This document shows, piece by piece, positions 36,025 to 45,146 of a stretch of 64,000 nt of DNA. The position numbers and the translations under genes were made by a program. How positions within the stretch are numbered: position 1 is the first letter of the stretch; each line of letters begins with the position of its first letter. Origin of the DNA: Brevibacillus choshinensis (GTDB taxonomy: Bacteria > Bacillota > Bacilli > Brevibacillales > Brevibacillaceae); NCBI RefSeq assembly GCF_001420695.1, contig NZ_LJJB01000013.1:1581731-1645730 (forward strand). The letters run 5' to 3'. Under the pieces are notes generated by a model. That model saw only the letters and a program-made list of their open reading frames with translations, was not told where the DNA came from and did not search any database.

Positions 36025-36867
36025 CTATGGATTGCGCAGGATCGAAACGACCAGGCGCTGAAATAACGCATCATTTTGCTCCCGATATGACTCGGCCAGC
36101 TGCTCGGCTGATTGATAGGACACGGACTGCGTCTCAAAGCTGCGAACGGACTCGTCATTCGTTTTTCGCAGCCCTTCATCCTTGTAGCGACGAAGCAATT
36201 CGCTGAGCTTCTCCTTTTTCTTGAGTTGCTCCCCCGAAAGCGCCAGACGGTTGTTTGCAAAAAAGACGGACAGCCGATCGACTGCTTCCCTGACTTCGAC
36301 CTGCCTGCGCAACCGCTCGTACAAGAGGTAATCGGACTCGTACAACGCATTACGCAAGGCCGTTTCGTCCTCTGAAATCACGTAGCCACGCGCAAGCATT
36401 TGTTGGTGGGCACGCATCCCCGCTTCAAAGATGTCCCGCAGTCGATCCCTACCGTCGACAACAAATTCGCAGACGTCAATCAGCTGTCGAGCATCCTTTT
36501 GCGTCTGGACATCCATGCTGGCTTCGCAATCCGGCAGCAGTGCCTGCAAAATATCCCGCTTTTGCTCGTACATCCAGACTGGTTTTTCCTTATCTGCAGC
36601 AAAATCCTTGGTGAAGTTGATGACAGCGTTATTGTGGGACATAAACAGGCGTACCACCGGCTCTGCTTCCCTACGGGGAACGATTTCCCCATCTGGGCGG
36701 AGGATCAGATAGCCGACCGCTTCCTTCCCTCCCCACTTCCAGTACTGCACATTGTAATAAAAGCGTTCGTTCATTTGGACTGCATGATTAAACAACTCCG
36801 GCTTTTCCAGCAGATGCTTGAACGCTTTGATCTGGGCACGAACTTGTGCCGTCTCTGTTACTCTCAT
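36025..36867 (-). CDS. Unknown cytoplasmic helical protein in Tad cluster
   Basis: 280 residues, AGGAGG 10 bases before ATG 36867. No signal peptide or membrane helix. The N-terminal half has an alpha/beta look (YYNVQYWKWGGKEAVGYLIL); the C-terminal half (about 125-270) is highly charged and helical, probably coiled coil. No family recognised. It lies 15 bases after the Pro-rich exported protein gene, so it could be its chaperone, partner or immunity-like protein; this is a guess from position. Confidence 0.6.
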   Translation of the reverse strand: MRVTETAQVRAQIKAFKHLLEKPELFNHAVQMNERFYYNVQYWKWGGKEAVGYLILRPDGEIVPRREAEPVVRLFMSHNNAVINFTKDFAADKEKPVWMYEQKRDILQALLPDCEASMDVQTQKDARQLIDVCEFVVDGRDRLRDIFEAGMRAHQQMLARGYVISEDETALRNALYESDYLLYERLRRQVEVREAVDRLSVFFANNRLALSGEQLKKKEKLSELLRRYKDEGLRKTNDESVRSFETQSVSYQSAEQLAESYREQNDALFQRLVVSILRNP

Positions 36868-36882
36868 CGTGCGAGACCTCCT

Positions 36883-38055
36883 TTACGCAAAGATGGACTT
36901 CACCCACCCAACCGCTTTACTCACACCTTCTCGGATTCCCCGAGTGATTGCTCCACCCGCGAGCTTGTCACTCCATTTGACGAGTCGACTCAATCCCCAG
37001 AGAACAGCTCCTGTCACAACCAGAACGCCCGCTACAGTCTGCCCGCCTGGAATGACAGAGGCAATGATTCCCGCATCGATCAAGGTACTCCCAAAGCTAC
37101 CGACTCCATCGACGAACTTCTCATTTTGCTTGTCTTGGCTCAGACTGGAATCAAATGCCTGATCGAATTTGGTAACCGTGTCAAACACATCAAAGGGTAG
37201 ACTGATTGCGGCAATCCCGACATTCAATCCCGTAACGATCCCTGGAACCCTGACCGTATTCGCTGCGTTTACCGCGTTGGAAAACGATCGCTGGGCATTT
37301 ACATTGCCGGCCAGAGCATTCGGATTTTGCTTCAAGATAAACTGGTAGCCGTCGTAGATTCCTTTTGCATCCAGACCATCGAGCGTCAGTCCTGTCACAT
37401 TGCCCCACGGTGTGTCCTTAACCCCGATATCAATCCCTTTCAATCCGAGCTGTAGCAGGAACCCTCCGTACTTTCCAGCGCCCGTGCGTAGATCGACCTC
37501 TCCTTGCTCAATCAATGCCGCAGAGTAGCCCAGTGTCCCGCCTATCATATCTTTAAAACTCAGCTTAAGCGCGTCATAGCCTTTGGTTTCACCGAATGGC
37601 TCCGGAGAAGGTGGCTTCAGTGGGGCTGGATCGAGCTTTTTTACCCCGCCGCCGGGACTTTGTGAAGCTGGCAGTTCAATGGCAGGCATCTGCAAAGAGG
37701 GAATGGTGCTGTTCGGAGGTCGCAACTGCGGGATTTCTCCGCCAGGTGGTTCCAATGCGGGTACAGAACCGTCTGGAGCATGCAGCGGGGGTGGATCTCC
37801 CCCTGGTGGTTGCAGCTGTGGAGTGTCCCAACCTGGAGGCTCCAGCTGCGGTGTCTCCCATTGCGGGGCTTCCAGCTGTGGCGTCTCCCACTGAGGAGCC
37901 TGCAAATCCGACATCTGATAGTTTGGTGCGTTTAGCTGAGGAACGGGTAATGATGGTGCCTGGGCTAGGACGATTCCAGGTAAGACCTGTAGTAACAGGA
38001 TGAAAAAGGCGAAGCTTCCGATTAATAGGGGGCTCTTTCCTTTTCTCCTCGCCAT
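36883..38055 (-). CDS. Exported Pro-rich repeat protein with Gly-rich hydrophobic C-terminal domain
   Basis: About 390 residues from ATG 38055 (AGGAGGG 7 bases upstream). A signal peptide ends near VLAQA (about residue 33). Residues 41-130 are nine 10-residue repeats of pattern Leu-x-(Ala/Pro)-Pro-x-x-x-x-Pro-x, for example LEAPQWETPQ. After a Pro-rich spacer, residues about 155-390 are Gly/Ala/Val-rich with hydrophobic segments (VGSFGSTLIDAGIIASVIPG, VAGVLVVTGAVLWGLSRLVK) and an amphipathic basic end. That part recalls the membrane-active middle of large Gram-positive secreted effectors, but homology is not shown. Role unknown; encoded inside the Tad operon. Confidence 0.7.
   Translation of the reverse strand: MARRKGKSPLLIGSFAFFILLLQVLPGIVLAQAPSLPVPQLNAPNYQMSDLQAPQWETPQLEAPQWETPQLEPPGWDTPQLQPPGGDPPPLHAPDGSVPALEPPGGEIPQLRPPNSTIPSLQMPAIELPASQSPGGGVKKLDPAPLKPPSPEPFGETKGYDALKLSFKDMIGGTLGYSAALIEQGEVDLRTGAGKYGGFLLQLGLKGIDIGVKDTPWGNVTGLTLDGLDAKGIYDGYQFILKQNPNALAGNVNAQRSFSNAVNAANTVRVPGIVTGLNVGIAAISLPFDVFDTVTKFDQAFDSSLSQDKQNEKFVDGVGSFGSTLIDAGIIASVIPGGQTVAGVLVVTGAVLWGLSRLVKWSDKLAGGAITRGIREGVSKAVGWVKSIFA
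37666..37935 (-). repeat. Nine tandem 30-bp coding repeats (10-residue Pro-rich units)
   Basis: In protein order the units are LNAPNYQMSD, LQAPQWETPQ, LEAPQWETPQ, LEPPGWDTPQ, LQPPGGDPPP, LHAPDGSVPA, LEPPGGEIPQ, LRPPNSTIPS and LQMPAIELPA. The second to fourth are nearly identical; the others have drifted. Leu1, Pro4 and Pro9 are the constant positions. Such an extended Pro-rich stalk could span the cell wall. Confidence 0.85.
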
Positions 38056-38079
38056 GACCAAACCCTCCTGTACAAAGAA

Positions 38080-39516
38080 CTAGTTTCCTTTCACATGTCC
38101 ACGAAATTGCTGTTGGATTGCCGCAATGGCTTCCTGATAGGTTTTTTCGTTGAGCGTATCCAAAAAGTCTTCCAGCTCGTCGGCACGCTGCCTCGCCAGC
38201 TTCTCTTGTTTGCTCTCGAGCTTTTCCAGAGCGGCTATCATCTCTTCGGACAAAGTTTTGCGCGCTCCCAGCTCCGTTAAAGCAGACAGAAAATTATAGC
38301 TCTCTCTGGAGGCGATGCTTTGCCATTTGGAGCCATACTCACTGATGGTGACACTTTGAGCGATCGTTGTGGAGAGTGCCTCGTAAGTCGAGCCAGCCAA
38401 CCACTTCTCCCACTTCTGGGCGATCCGTTTCGCCTGCTCAAACTCTTTTTGCAGCTCCTTTTGGTCTTGAATGAACACGTACCGACCCCCGGCTGCTTCA
38501 GCTACCTTTTTGAGCTGCTGCTGCCCCTCTCCATCCACGCCAAAGCCGACCACGTTGACAATTGGTGTAATATCCGAGTCAGCCAGTTGCTTCGCTGCCT
38601 CGACCGGATTGCCCCCGCACGTTTCGATTCCGTCGCTGACCAAGTAAATGATGTTGGTGTTCTGCTCACCCGTCAACGGACGCAAATCCTCCTCGGCCTG
38701 CTGCAAGGCAAGCGCGATCGGCGTCCAACCAGCCGGCTTGAACTGTGCAAGCGAGCTTTGCAGCTTTTGCTTGTCGTACGCCTGCATCGGATACATCACT
38801 TCACTGCTCGCACACGAATGGGCCTTGTCAGCTTCTGATCCGCTGCCCTCGTGTCCGTATACCCGCAAGCTGACGTTGGCCCCGGCTGGAAGTGATGCCG
38901 CAAACGAGGTGATTGCTTCTTTCGCAGACTGCATCCTCGTTTTGCCACCAGCAGAAGCCGCCATGCTCCCACTCGCGTCCAGCAAGATCATGACGTTGTA
39001 CTGCTTCTTGAATTGAAAGCGTGGATCGCCGATGGATGGATCACCAAATGACGCGAGCTTCATCTGATCGATGATATCTTGCGGATCTGGGTAGTCCTCG
39101 CCAAAAAGTGATAATAGCACCCGATAGTATAGCTCGACTGCCTCTTCGTCCACGCTCTCCAGATTGGGCAGTCGGTGCAGCACTTCTTTGATTTCATCGC
39201 TTTGCTCCCCGTACATTCTCCCGGAAAAACGCCCTGGCGGCATCGAATAGAAATCTTCGGTGCTCGCTGGTAGCCGAGTGAGTGTATCTGGAATCAATGC
39301 CTGTAACTCCGCGACTTTTTGTTCCCTGCTTTTCTCGGCCTGATTGGGTGACGCAGGCTCTTGCCCATCGGCTGTTCCCTCTGGTTCTACCGGCTTTGTG
39401 CGTGTCGGCTGCTCCTGCTGATTATCTACAGGTACAGCTTCTTCCGACGTACAAGCTTGCAATCCGAGTACACAGATGAGGAGGATGACGGACAGGACTG
39501 GCTTTACCATTTTCAA
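38080..39516 (-). CDS. VWA-domain lipoprotein, first copy, in Tad cluster
   Basis: About 478 residues. TTG 39516 is chosen (GGGGAGG 9 bases upstream), with ATG 39510 as alternative. Signal peptide with lipobox LGLQAC, then an acidic/Gln/Pro linker. The VWA domain has an intact MIDAS in VMILLDASGSMA plus RVYGHEGSGSEADK and IIYLVSDGIETCGGNPVEAA, and a helical charged end. The VWA core is strongly similar to that of the protein at 32874-34184, so one gene probably arose by duplication. It is the first gene after the pilin. Confidence 0.88.
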   Translation of the reverse strand: MKMVKPVLSVILLICVLGLQACTSEEAVPVDNQQEQPTRTKPVEPEGTADGQEPASPNQAEKSREQKVAELQALIPDTLTRLPASTEDFYSMPPGRFSGRMYGEQSDEIKEVLHRLPNLESVDEEAVELYYRVLLSLFGEDYPDPQDIIDQMKLASFGDPSIGDPRFQFKKQYNVMILLDASGSMAASAGGKTRMQSAKEAITSFAASLPAGANVSLRVYGHEGSGSEADKAHSCASSEVMYPMQAYDKQKLQSSLAQFKPAGWTPIALALQQAEEDLRPLTGEQNTNIIYLVSDGIETCGGNPVEAAKQLADSDITPIVNVVGFGVDGEGQQQLKKVAEAAGGRYVFIQDQKELQKEFEQAKRIAQKWEKWLAGSTYEALSTTIAQSVTISEYGSKWQSIASRESYNFLSALTELGARKTLSEEMIAALEKLESKQEKLARQRADELEDFLDTLNEKTYQEAIAAIQQQFRGHVKGN

Positions 39517-39558
39517 GATTTCATGCCTCCCCGCTTTGAAGATAATCACGTGTTATGT

Positions 39559-39606
39559 ATGTAAGAAGGAGGGCTGGCAAACCTACCTTTTTGTTCGCCA
39601 GCCTCC
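39559..39606 (-). promoter_or_regulatory. Stable hairpin behind the pilin gene
   Basis: GGGAGG-CTGGC and GCCAG-CCCTCC pair on the minus strand 16 bases after the flp stop, without a good U-tract. It could stabilise or partly terminate the abundant pilin message. Confidence 0.5.
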
Positions 39607-39621
39607 CGAACGAACCATCGA

Positions 39622-39834
39622 TTAATCAGCGCCAATGCTTTTGATAATTTTGGACAAGGTAGAGGAAACTGCGCCCCCGACGGCTGTATCATCCTTGAAA
39701 ACAAACTGAATCGCCGCAAACACAGCAAGAATGACACCTGCGAGCGCAATCCATTCGATTGCCTGGGCACCTTTCTGATTATGTAAGGATACCGTCAGCT
39801 TTGTGTACCATTTTTGAATCGTGCTGGTCATCAT
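39622..39834 (-). CDS. flp: Flp/Fap-type IVb pilin
   Basis: About 70 residues from ATG 39834 (GGGGAGTAGATGTT upstream). The class IVb prepilin motif is KGAQAIEWIALAGVILAVFA: cleavage after Gly, Glu at +5, Trp where Flp pilins usually have Tyr at +6. A single hydrophobic helix and a short polar end complete the pilin. It is the major structural subunit of the Tad pilus, placed after tadC. Confidence 0.88.
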   Translation of the reverse strand: MMTSTIQKWYTKLTVSLHNQKGAQAIEWIALAGVILAVFAAIQFVFKDDTAVGGAVSSTLSKIIKSIGAD

Positions 39835-39929
39835 AACATCTACTCCCCTCAAGGCTTTTTTATTTTTGAAAAGATACGTCAACTTTCTGACTCTTCCTAG
39901 GGAGCATCACCTCCTTTTCCGATCGTTTT

Positions 39930-40868
39930 TTATTTGGAGAACAGATTGGAAAACAGGCTGGCTTCCTCCATGATGTTGAGCACCATCAGCCCACCAATGA
40001 GCATGATGGCTGTCGGAGCGACGACAAACGTAGTGATCAGCGTCACTTTTGGTGAAGCCTTCGCAGCCTTTTCCTTGATCAGTTCCTTGCGAATACGCCG
40101 CATGTTTTCGGATTGGATTTTAAACGTGACCGCGATCGGCACCCCGAGCCGCATTCCCTGAATCAGTGCCTTGATCAGCATCTGAAACTCTGGATTGTCG
40201 TTGCGGCGCAGTAGCTGTTCATACGCTTTTTCACGAGGAACACCCAGATCCAGCTCCTGATTAAAACGGGAGAACTCCTCCCGTAATGGCCCCTGAAAAA
40301 ACTGAATGACTTCTCGTAAGGCATGATCGAGACTTACTCCCGCCTGCAGGGTAACACTGACAGTATCGAGAAATTCTGGGAGGTCGTAGCGCAGCTGATT
40401 TTGCCTCTCTCTCGCCTTGTTCTTCAGCAGGATGATCGGCAGAAAATAGCCTGCTAATGGCCAGAGAATCAAGCCAAAGAGAGCAAAGGGAAAGCCGAGG
40501 ACAAAAAACACCGTTCCTGCGATAAGACCGATCAAGGCCAGCAGTATTTTGGCCCCTTGAAACCGAGCGACAGTCAGATCGAGTGGCCGTCCAGCCTTTA
40601 ACAGCCACTCCTCCACCTCATGTGACTCACTGAAAAAGTTGATGCGCTGTCCTAAAGCCGAGTAGTCATCGCTGTAGGTCAGGAGTCGTTTGATCCATTT
40701 TTGTGAAGTCGTTTCCCGCTTTCGCACGTCGTAGACTTTGTTGCCTGTTGCGTCATGGACGTGGGCAATCAGCTTTTCCTTTTCGACCGAGTAACGGTAC
40801 GCCTCTTTTAAAAAGATCCCGAAGAACAAGAGAAACAAAAACAGGCTAGTGACGATGAGGGCATCCAT
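39930..40868 (-). CDS. tadC: Tad pilus platform protein TadC
   Basis: 312 residues with a type II secretion F domain (LPEFLDTVSVTLQAGVSLDHALREV) and about four membrane helices. It makes the inner-membrane platform with TadB. ATG 40868 lies 4 bases after the tadB stop. Confidence 0.92.
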   Translation of the reverse strand: MDALIVTSLFLFLLFFGIFLKEAYRYSVEKEKLIAHVHDATGNKVYDVRKRETTSQKWIKRLLTYSDDYSALGQRINFFSESHEVEEWLLKAGRPLDLTVARFQGAKILLALIGLIAGTVFFVLGFPFALFGLILWPLAGYFLPIILLKNKARERQNQLRYDLPEFLDTVSVTLQAGVSLDHALREVIQFFQGPLREEFSRFNQELDLGVPREKAYEQLLRRNDNPEFQMLIKALIQGMRLGVPIAVTFKIQSENMRRIRKELIKEKAAKASPKVTLITTFVVAPTAIMLIGGLMVLNIMEEASLFSNLFSK

Positions 40869-40872
40869 TTTC

Positions 40873-41799
40873 TCACACCTTTATGTTGGTCACTTTTTTG
40901 ACCAGAACGTAGGAAAGTACCGTACCGACCATGAACAGTCCCAGCAGTACAAGGCCAAAGCCAGAGAACAGGGGATCGATGAAGCCTTCGTTCATCGTGT
41001 TCATCATGAGCACGAGGGCAATCGGCATGATTGGAACGAGAATGGAAACGTACCGCTGCTCAGCCGTCATGGTCTTGATTTCCTGATTGACGATCCGACG
41101 ATCTTCCAGCGTCTCCGCCATCTCATGGAGCACCTCGCTCAAATTCCCCCCCGCTCGACGCTGAATGAGCAACGTGGCGGCAAAAATACGAAAATCCCTC
41201 GTCGGTATGCGCTTTTCCATATCGGTTAGTGCCCTGTCAAAGCTGACGCCTAGCTGTAGCTCACGCGCCATGCGGCTGAATTCCTGTCCAGCCGGCTGCG
41301 GTATTTCTTTTGCCACCAGCTCGATCCCCTGCGAGAGTGTCAGTCCTGCCCGCAAAGAGTTCGCCAGCAAACGGCATACATCTGACAGTTGATCATTCAG
41401 ACGCTCTTGGTATTTATTGCGCCGCACGATGAACAGGAGGCTTTGCGCGGCGTACATACTACCCAATCCACCCAGCAGGTTGTAAGGCATGTGTAACCCG
41501 ACGACGTTGCTCAAAAAGAAAGCCATCCCCATCGAGCCGATCAGCATGATGCCGTAATATTCGGAGGAAGTTAGCGCAATATTGGCACGTACTAGCCTTT
41601 GCTGCACTTCTTTGGCATGAGCGGTGCGGTCAAAGCGGTCTCCCCACACGATGATGAAGCTTTTTCGCTTGGATTTGATGTCATACCATTCCTCTGTACG
41701 CTTTTTCCACTCGGTCTTTTTCGCACGGTAGCCAAGGAAGTCATAAATCCCCCAGATCCCCAGCAGCACCGCGAGACTAAACAGGATAGAGATGCTCAC
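40873..41799 (-). CDS. tadB: Tad pilus platform protein TadB
   Basis: 308 residues; T2SSF domain visible as LSDVCRLLANSLRAGLTLSQGIELVAKE and RRAGGNLSEVLHEMAETLEDRR. Membrane helices flank this cytoplasmic domain. The gene overlaps tadA by 23 bases. Confidence 0.93.
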   Translation of the reverse strand: MSISILFSLAVLLGIWGIYDFLGYRAKKTEWKKRTEEWYDIKSKRKSFIIVWGDRFDRTAHAKEVQQRLVRANIALTSSEYYGIMLIGSMGMAFFLSNVVGLHMPYNLLGGLGSMYAAQSLLFIVRRNKYQERLNDQLSDVCRLLANSLRAGLTLSQGIELVAKEIPQPAGQEFSRMARELQLGVSFDRALTDMEKRIPTRDFRIFAATLLIQRRAGGNLSEVLHEMAETLEDRRIVNQEIKTMTAEQRYVSILVPIMPIALVLMMNTMNEGFIDPLFSGFGLVLLGLFMVGTVLSYVLVKKVTNIKV

Positions 41800-43153
41800 G
41801 CTTTTTCACCTCGCCCATCGAAAACATGGATTCGTCCATTTCGATCCCAAACATCTTCAAGCGCTCCAGGCAGTGGGGCGTCTTCCCTGTTGGAGTAAAG
41901 TACCCTAGCACTTCCCCTTTTCTGCCCATCCCGATCCGCTGGAAACGGAAGATTTCGTTTACTTCCACCTGTTTGTCGGGACCAGTGAATATTTCCGATA
42001 TGGAAACCATTTTGCGGGTACCGTCCGAGAGTCGCGTGACCTGTACGATAAAATCCAACGCGCTGACGATGTACTCACGGATAATGGCAGAGGGCAAATC
42101 CATTCCTGCCATTACAACCATTCCTTCTAGTCGGGTGAATGCATCCTGCGGCGAATTGGCGTGGACGGTCGTCAGTGAGCCCTCGTGACCGGTATTCATC
42201 GCTTGAAGCATGTCAAATGCCTCTGCACCGCGAACCTCCCCGACTATAATCCGATCCGGCCGCATCCGCAGCGAGTTTTTCACCAAATGCCGTATCGTGA
42301 TTTCCCCTCTTCCCTCCATGTTTGGCGGACGCGCCTCCAATCCGATGCAATTGGGGCGATCCAGCTTGAGCTCCGCCGAATCTTCAATCGTAATCACCCT
42401 TTCAAAGGCAGGGATAGAGCGCGAGACGGCATTGAGCAGCGTCGTCTTCCCGCTCCCGGTTCCTCCAGAGATGAGCACGTTCATTTTCGCTTCGACGATA
42501 GCCTGTAAAAATCGACACATCGCCTCATCGAATGAACCAAAATGCATCAAGTCCTCCATGGCGAACGGGTCTTTGCGAAATTTACGGATGGAGACGAGGG
42601 TTCCATTCAGACTAATTGGTGGAATAACAGCATTCACACGGCTCCCATCCTTCAGGCGAGCATCCACCATCGGGGAGCTTTCGTCGATCCTGCGGCCGAG
42701 CGGTGCCACGATCCGGTCTACGATATGGCGGAGATGTTCCTCATCTCGAAACTTCAGATCGGTCATTTCCAGTCTGCCGTTTTTCTCGATGTATACTTGC
42801 TGATGACCGTTGATCGATATCTCCGTGATGTCCGGGTCAGCAAGCAGCGGCTCCAATGGCCCTAGTCCTACCGACTCGTTGATCAGCCGAGTCAGCAGCA
42901 ATTCCTTTTCATTGCGGGGAATGACGACTTTTTCTTCTGACATGTATTGTGAGATCATGCGCTCGATCGCCAAGCGCATTTCGCCTTGTGCCAGACTGGT
43001 CAATCGCTCCAGATTCGTTTCCCGCAGAAGCCTTGATTTGTAATGTTCCGCCAACTCATCAATGTACGGGTTGTGATAGGCAGGAGCCGCTATCGGGCGC
43101 AGGGCTTCTTCGGTCGGTATGTGTTTTTCCTCTTTTCGCCTGAACAACGCCAT
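41777..43153 (-). CDS. tadA: Tad pilus assembly ATPase TadA/CpaF
   Basis: 458 residues of the VirB11/CpaF family: Walker A SGGTGSGKTTLLNAVS, Asp box ERVITIEDSAELKL, Walker B-like RMRPDRIIVGEVRGAEA and the His box MNTGHEGSLTTVHANS. The N-terminal domain includes EISINGHQQVYIEKNGRL. Hexameric cytoplasmic motor for pilus extension. Confidence 0.95.
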   Translation of the reverse strand: MALFRRKEEKHIPTEEALRPIAAPAYHNPYIDELAEHYKSRLLRETNLERLTSLAQGEMRLAIERMISQYMSEEKVVIPRNEKELLLTRLINESVGLGPLEPLLADPDITEISINGHQQVYIEKNGRLEMTDLKFRDEEHLRHIVDRIVAPLGRRIDESSPMVDARLKDGSRVNAVIPPISLNGTLVSIRKFRKDPFAMEDLMHFGSFDEAMCRFLQAIVEAKMNVLISGGTGSGKTTLLNAVSRSIPAFERVITIEDSAELKLDRPNCIGLEARPPNMEGRGEITIRHLVKNSLRMRPDRIIVGEVRGAEAFDMLQAMNTGHEGSLTTVHANSPQDAFTRLEGMVVMAGMDLPSAIIREYIVSALDFIVQVTRLSDGTRKMVSISEIFTGPDKQVEVNEIFRFQRIGMGRKGEVLGYFTPTGKTPHCLERLKMFGIEMDESMFSMGEVKKREHLYPV

Positions 43154-43166
43154 GGCTTCCCTCCTC

Positions 43167-44324
43167 CTACGACAGCTTGGTCAGAACCCATTTTCGTATC
43201 TCTTTTGCCGCTGGAATCAGCTTCTTTTCATTCGCTTCCCGCTGCAAGGGTAGTCCCTGATTCACTGCAGCCTGGATGCCTCGGTGATCCCGACATATTT
43301 CCGCTGCGACCGGAACCTGTATCAATCCTTTCAGATCAGAGACCGTCAGCTCGTTATCCCTGCCTACCTGATTGACCACCACTTCCAGTCGCCCTTCCGT
43401 ATCGATTCTCAGACGTCTGAACAACTCTTCTGAAAGCCGATAGATTTGGACGGAGGGGGTGTCCAGATTCATCACGTAGTAGATGTAATCCGATTCCTCT
43501 AGAGCCGTGTACGTCAACTCGTTCATATGTGTCGGCAAATCGATAATCACAAAGTCGTAGCTGCGTCGGCTAGCTCGAATCAGCCTGGTGACGAACTCCT
43601 CGGACATGTTTTCCGCCGTTTCGGCATCGCGTGGACTCGTCAGCACCTCCAGCTTGGAATGCGCCTCGCGCAGTGACACGTTGCGAATGTGATTTTCATT
43701 CATTTCGTTCATGACGGGCACGAGATCGGCGAGAGTCCGGCTCGAGTCCAGCGAGAAAAACGTCTCTACTCCCCCGTATTGAAGGTTTAAATCAATCAGG
43801 AGAACACGCGCCGTAGATTCCAGCTTGAGTGCCTGCGCGAAACCAGTAGCAAGCTGCGTTCGACCACTCCCGCCCTTCCCGCTGTAAAAGGAGTACACCT
43901 TTCCGCGACCACGTACAAACGCCTTACCCGAAGTGGCCGTTCCCTTTTTTCGCTGCTGCTGCTCTCCCAGCTCAGCGATTTTGTCCAAGCGATCCGTCAA
44001 CAGGGCCAGTTCGTCAGGCATCAAGATATATTCGATAGCCCCTGCGCGAACGATATCCCGCAGCAAGACGAAATCTTGCTTTTCCGTCAAAAAAATGACG
44101 AGGCCTTCCGGAAGCTCTCCTTGTATGTATTGCACCAGCTCTACACCTGATCCGTCCTCTGGCTGGACGATCAAGACGACGTCGGGAGCGATCCGGTCGA
44201 TTTCCTTTTTTACTTCACGCGATGTAGTGAACTGTACATGCCCATGATGGCTGAGCGCCTCTCGCAGCAAGCTTTTGATCGAGTCATAATCAGCGACAAC
44301 GAGAATTTTCACATCTGTATTCAT
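43167..44324 (-). CDS. tadZ: TadZ/CpaE-like ParA-family localisation ATPase
   Basis: 385 residues. An N-terminal receiver-like domain (VKILVVADYDSIKSLLREAL) precedes a MinD/ParA ATPase domain starting KVYSFYSGKGGSGRTQLATGFA. The first Lys of the deviant Walker A is kept, but the usual GKT lysine is Arg, so nucleotide hydrolysis may be altered. TadZ proteins set the cellular position of the pilus machine. Overlaps the upstream gene by 4 bases. Confidence 0.88.
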   Translation of the reverse strand: MNTDVKILVVADYDSIKSLLREALSHHGHVQFTTSREVKKEIDRIAPDVVLIVQPEDGSGVELVQYIQGELPEGLVIFLTEKQDFVLLRDIVRAGAIEYILMPDELALLTDRLDKIAELGEQQQRKKGTATSGKAFVRGRGKVYSFYSGKGGSGRTQLATGFAQALKLESTARVLLIDLNLQYGGVETFFSLDSSRTLADLVPVMNEMNENHIRNVSLREAHSKLEVLTSPRDAETAENMSEEFVTRLIRASRRSYDFVIIDLPTHMNELTYTALEESDYIYYVMNLDTPSVQIYRLSEELFRRLRIDTEGRLEVVVNQVGRDNELTVSDLKGLIQVPVAAEICRDHRGIQAAVNQGLPLQREANEKKLIPAAKEIRKWVLTKLS

Positions 44325-45118
44325 GACTTGCCCTCCGGTTTGACGACAGGTGTTGGTTGTACAGGTTTTGGTTGCGTAGGTGTAGGTTGCGCGGGTGACG
44401 GTTGTACGCTTAGCGGTTTGGGCTGGCTTTGTTGCCCGGTAGCTGGTGCAGTAGGCGTGGTTGCCCTAGGCTGTTGCTCTTGGAATGGCTGCGGGATGCC
44501 TAATTCTCCTTTTCCTACATTTGACTTTAGAATCCGCATGACTTGCGCGTAGTGTTGCTGGTGGATAAAGGCTGGCACCTGTTCGAACGGCATTTCCAGG
44601 GCGACCCCTTTAAATTGATTGTCCGTCTTCGCGACCATCGCTACTGGCACATCTTTCATAAAGACCTCTGTAGCAGGCTTCCCATTCACCTCATGGGAGA
44701 CAATGACATCTACGCGATCCAATGACTCCAGTTGCTGATCAAAAATGATATTGCCGGATGCATATACCGTCACGAGGCGATTGTTTTGGTCTCTGACCGT
44801 CGCAGCAGGCTTGATAATATTTTTCGTGATGATGTCCCCCTCCGACAGTGGAACAACGGTTACCTGATTTTTCAGACTGCCTTTATCAGTCACGTAGGAA
44901 TGATCCGCATATTTTTTCGGAATTTGCATGGTCTTGATTTGGTCAGGTTGGATGAGTGCCCGTGATGCGATATCCGTACTCGCCACGTAAATATCTACCA
45001 TTTCACCCAGCTGCGAATTCAAGTCTTTGATCTTTTTCAAAAACAAAAAGCCTGCCGTCGCTGCCAGTATGAGAGACAGCGTCAAAAAGATAATTGCTCT
45101 TCGTTTCGATTCCAACAT
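44321..45118 (-). CDS. cpaB: CpaB/RcpC-like SAF-domain protein
   Basis: 265 residues: one N-terminal membrane helix (ILAATAGFLFLKKI), then a SAF domain (IASRALIQPDQIKTMQIPKK, ...VVPLSEGDIITKNII). A Pro/Gln/Thr tail from about residue 215 (QPSPAQPTPTQPKPVQP) may cross the wall. CpaB homologues act in Tad pilus assembly. Confidence 0.88.
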   Translation of the reverse strand: MLESKRRAIIFLTLSLILAATAGFLFLKKIKDLNSQLGEMVDIYVASTDIASRALIQPDQIKTMQIPKKYADHSYVTDKGSLKNQVTVVPLSEGDIITKNIIKPAATVRDQNNRLVTVYASGNIIFDQQLESLDRVDVIVSHEVNGKPATEVFMKDVPVAMVAKTDNQFKGVALEMPFEQVPAFIHQQHYAQVMRILKSNVGKGELGIPQPFQEQQPRATTPTAPATGQQSQPKPLSVQPSPAQPTPTQPKPVQPTPVVKPEGKS

Positions 45119-45146
45119 CGAGTGATTCCCTCTCCCTATCCTTATC

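Noticed and set aside
37666-37935. CRISPR-like array
   Set aside because: The 30-bp periodicity is coding, with drifting units and no spacers; it encodes Pro-rich decapeptides.
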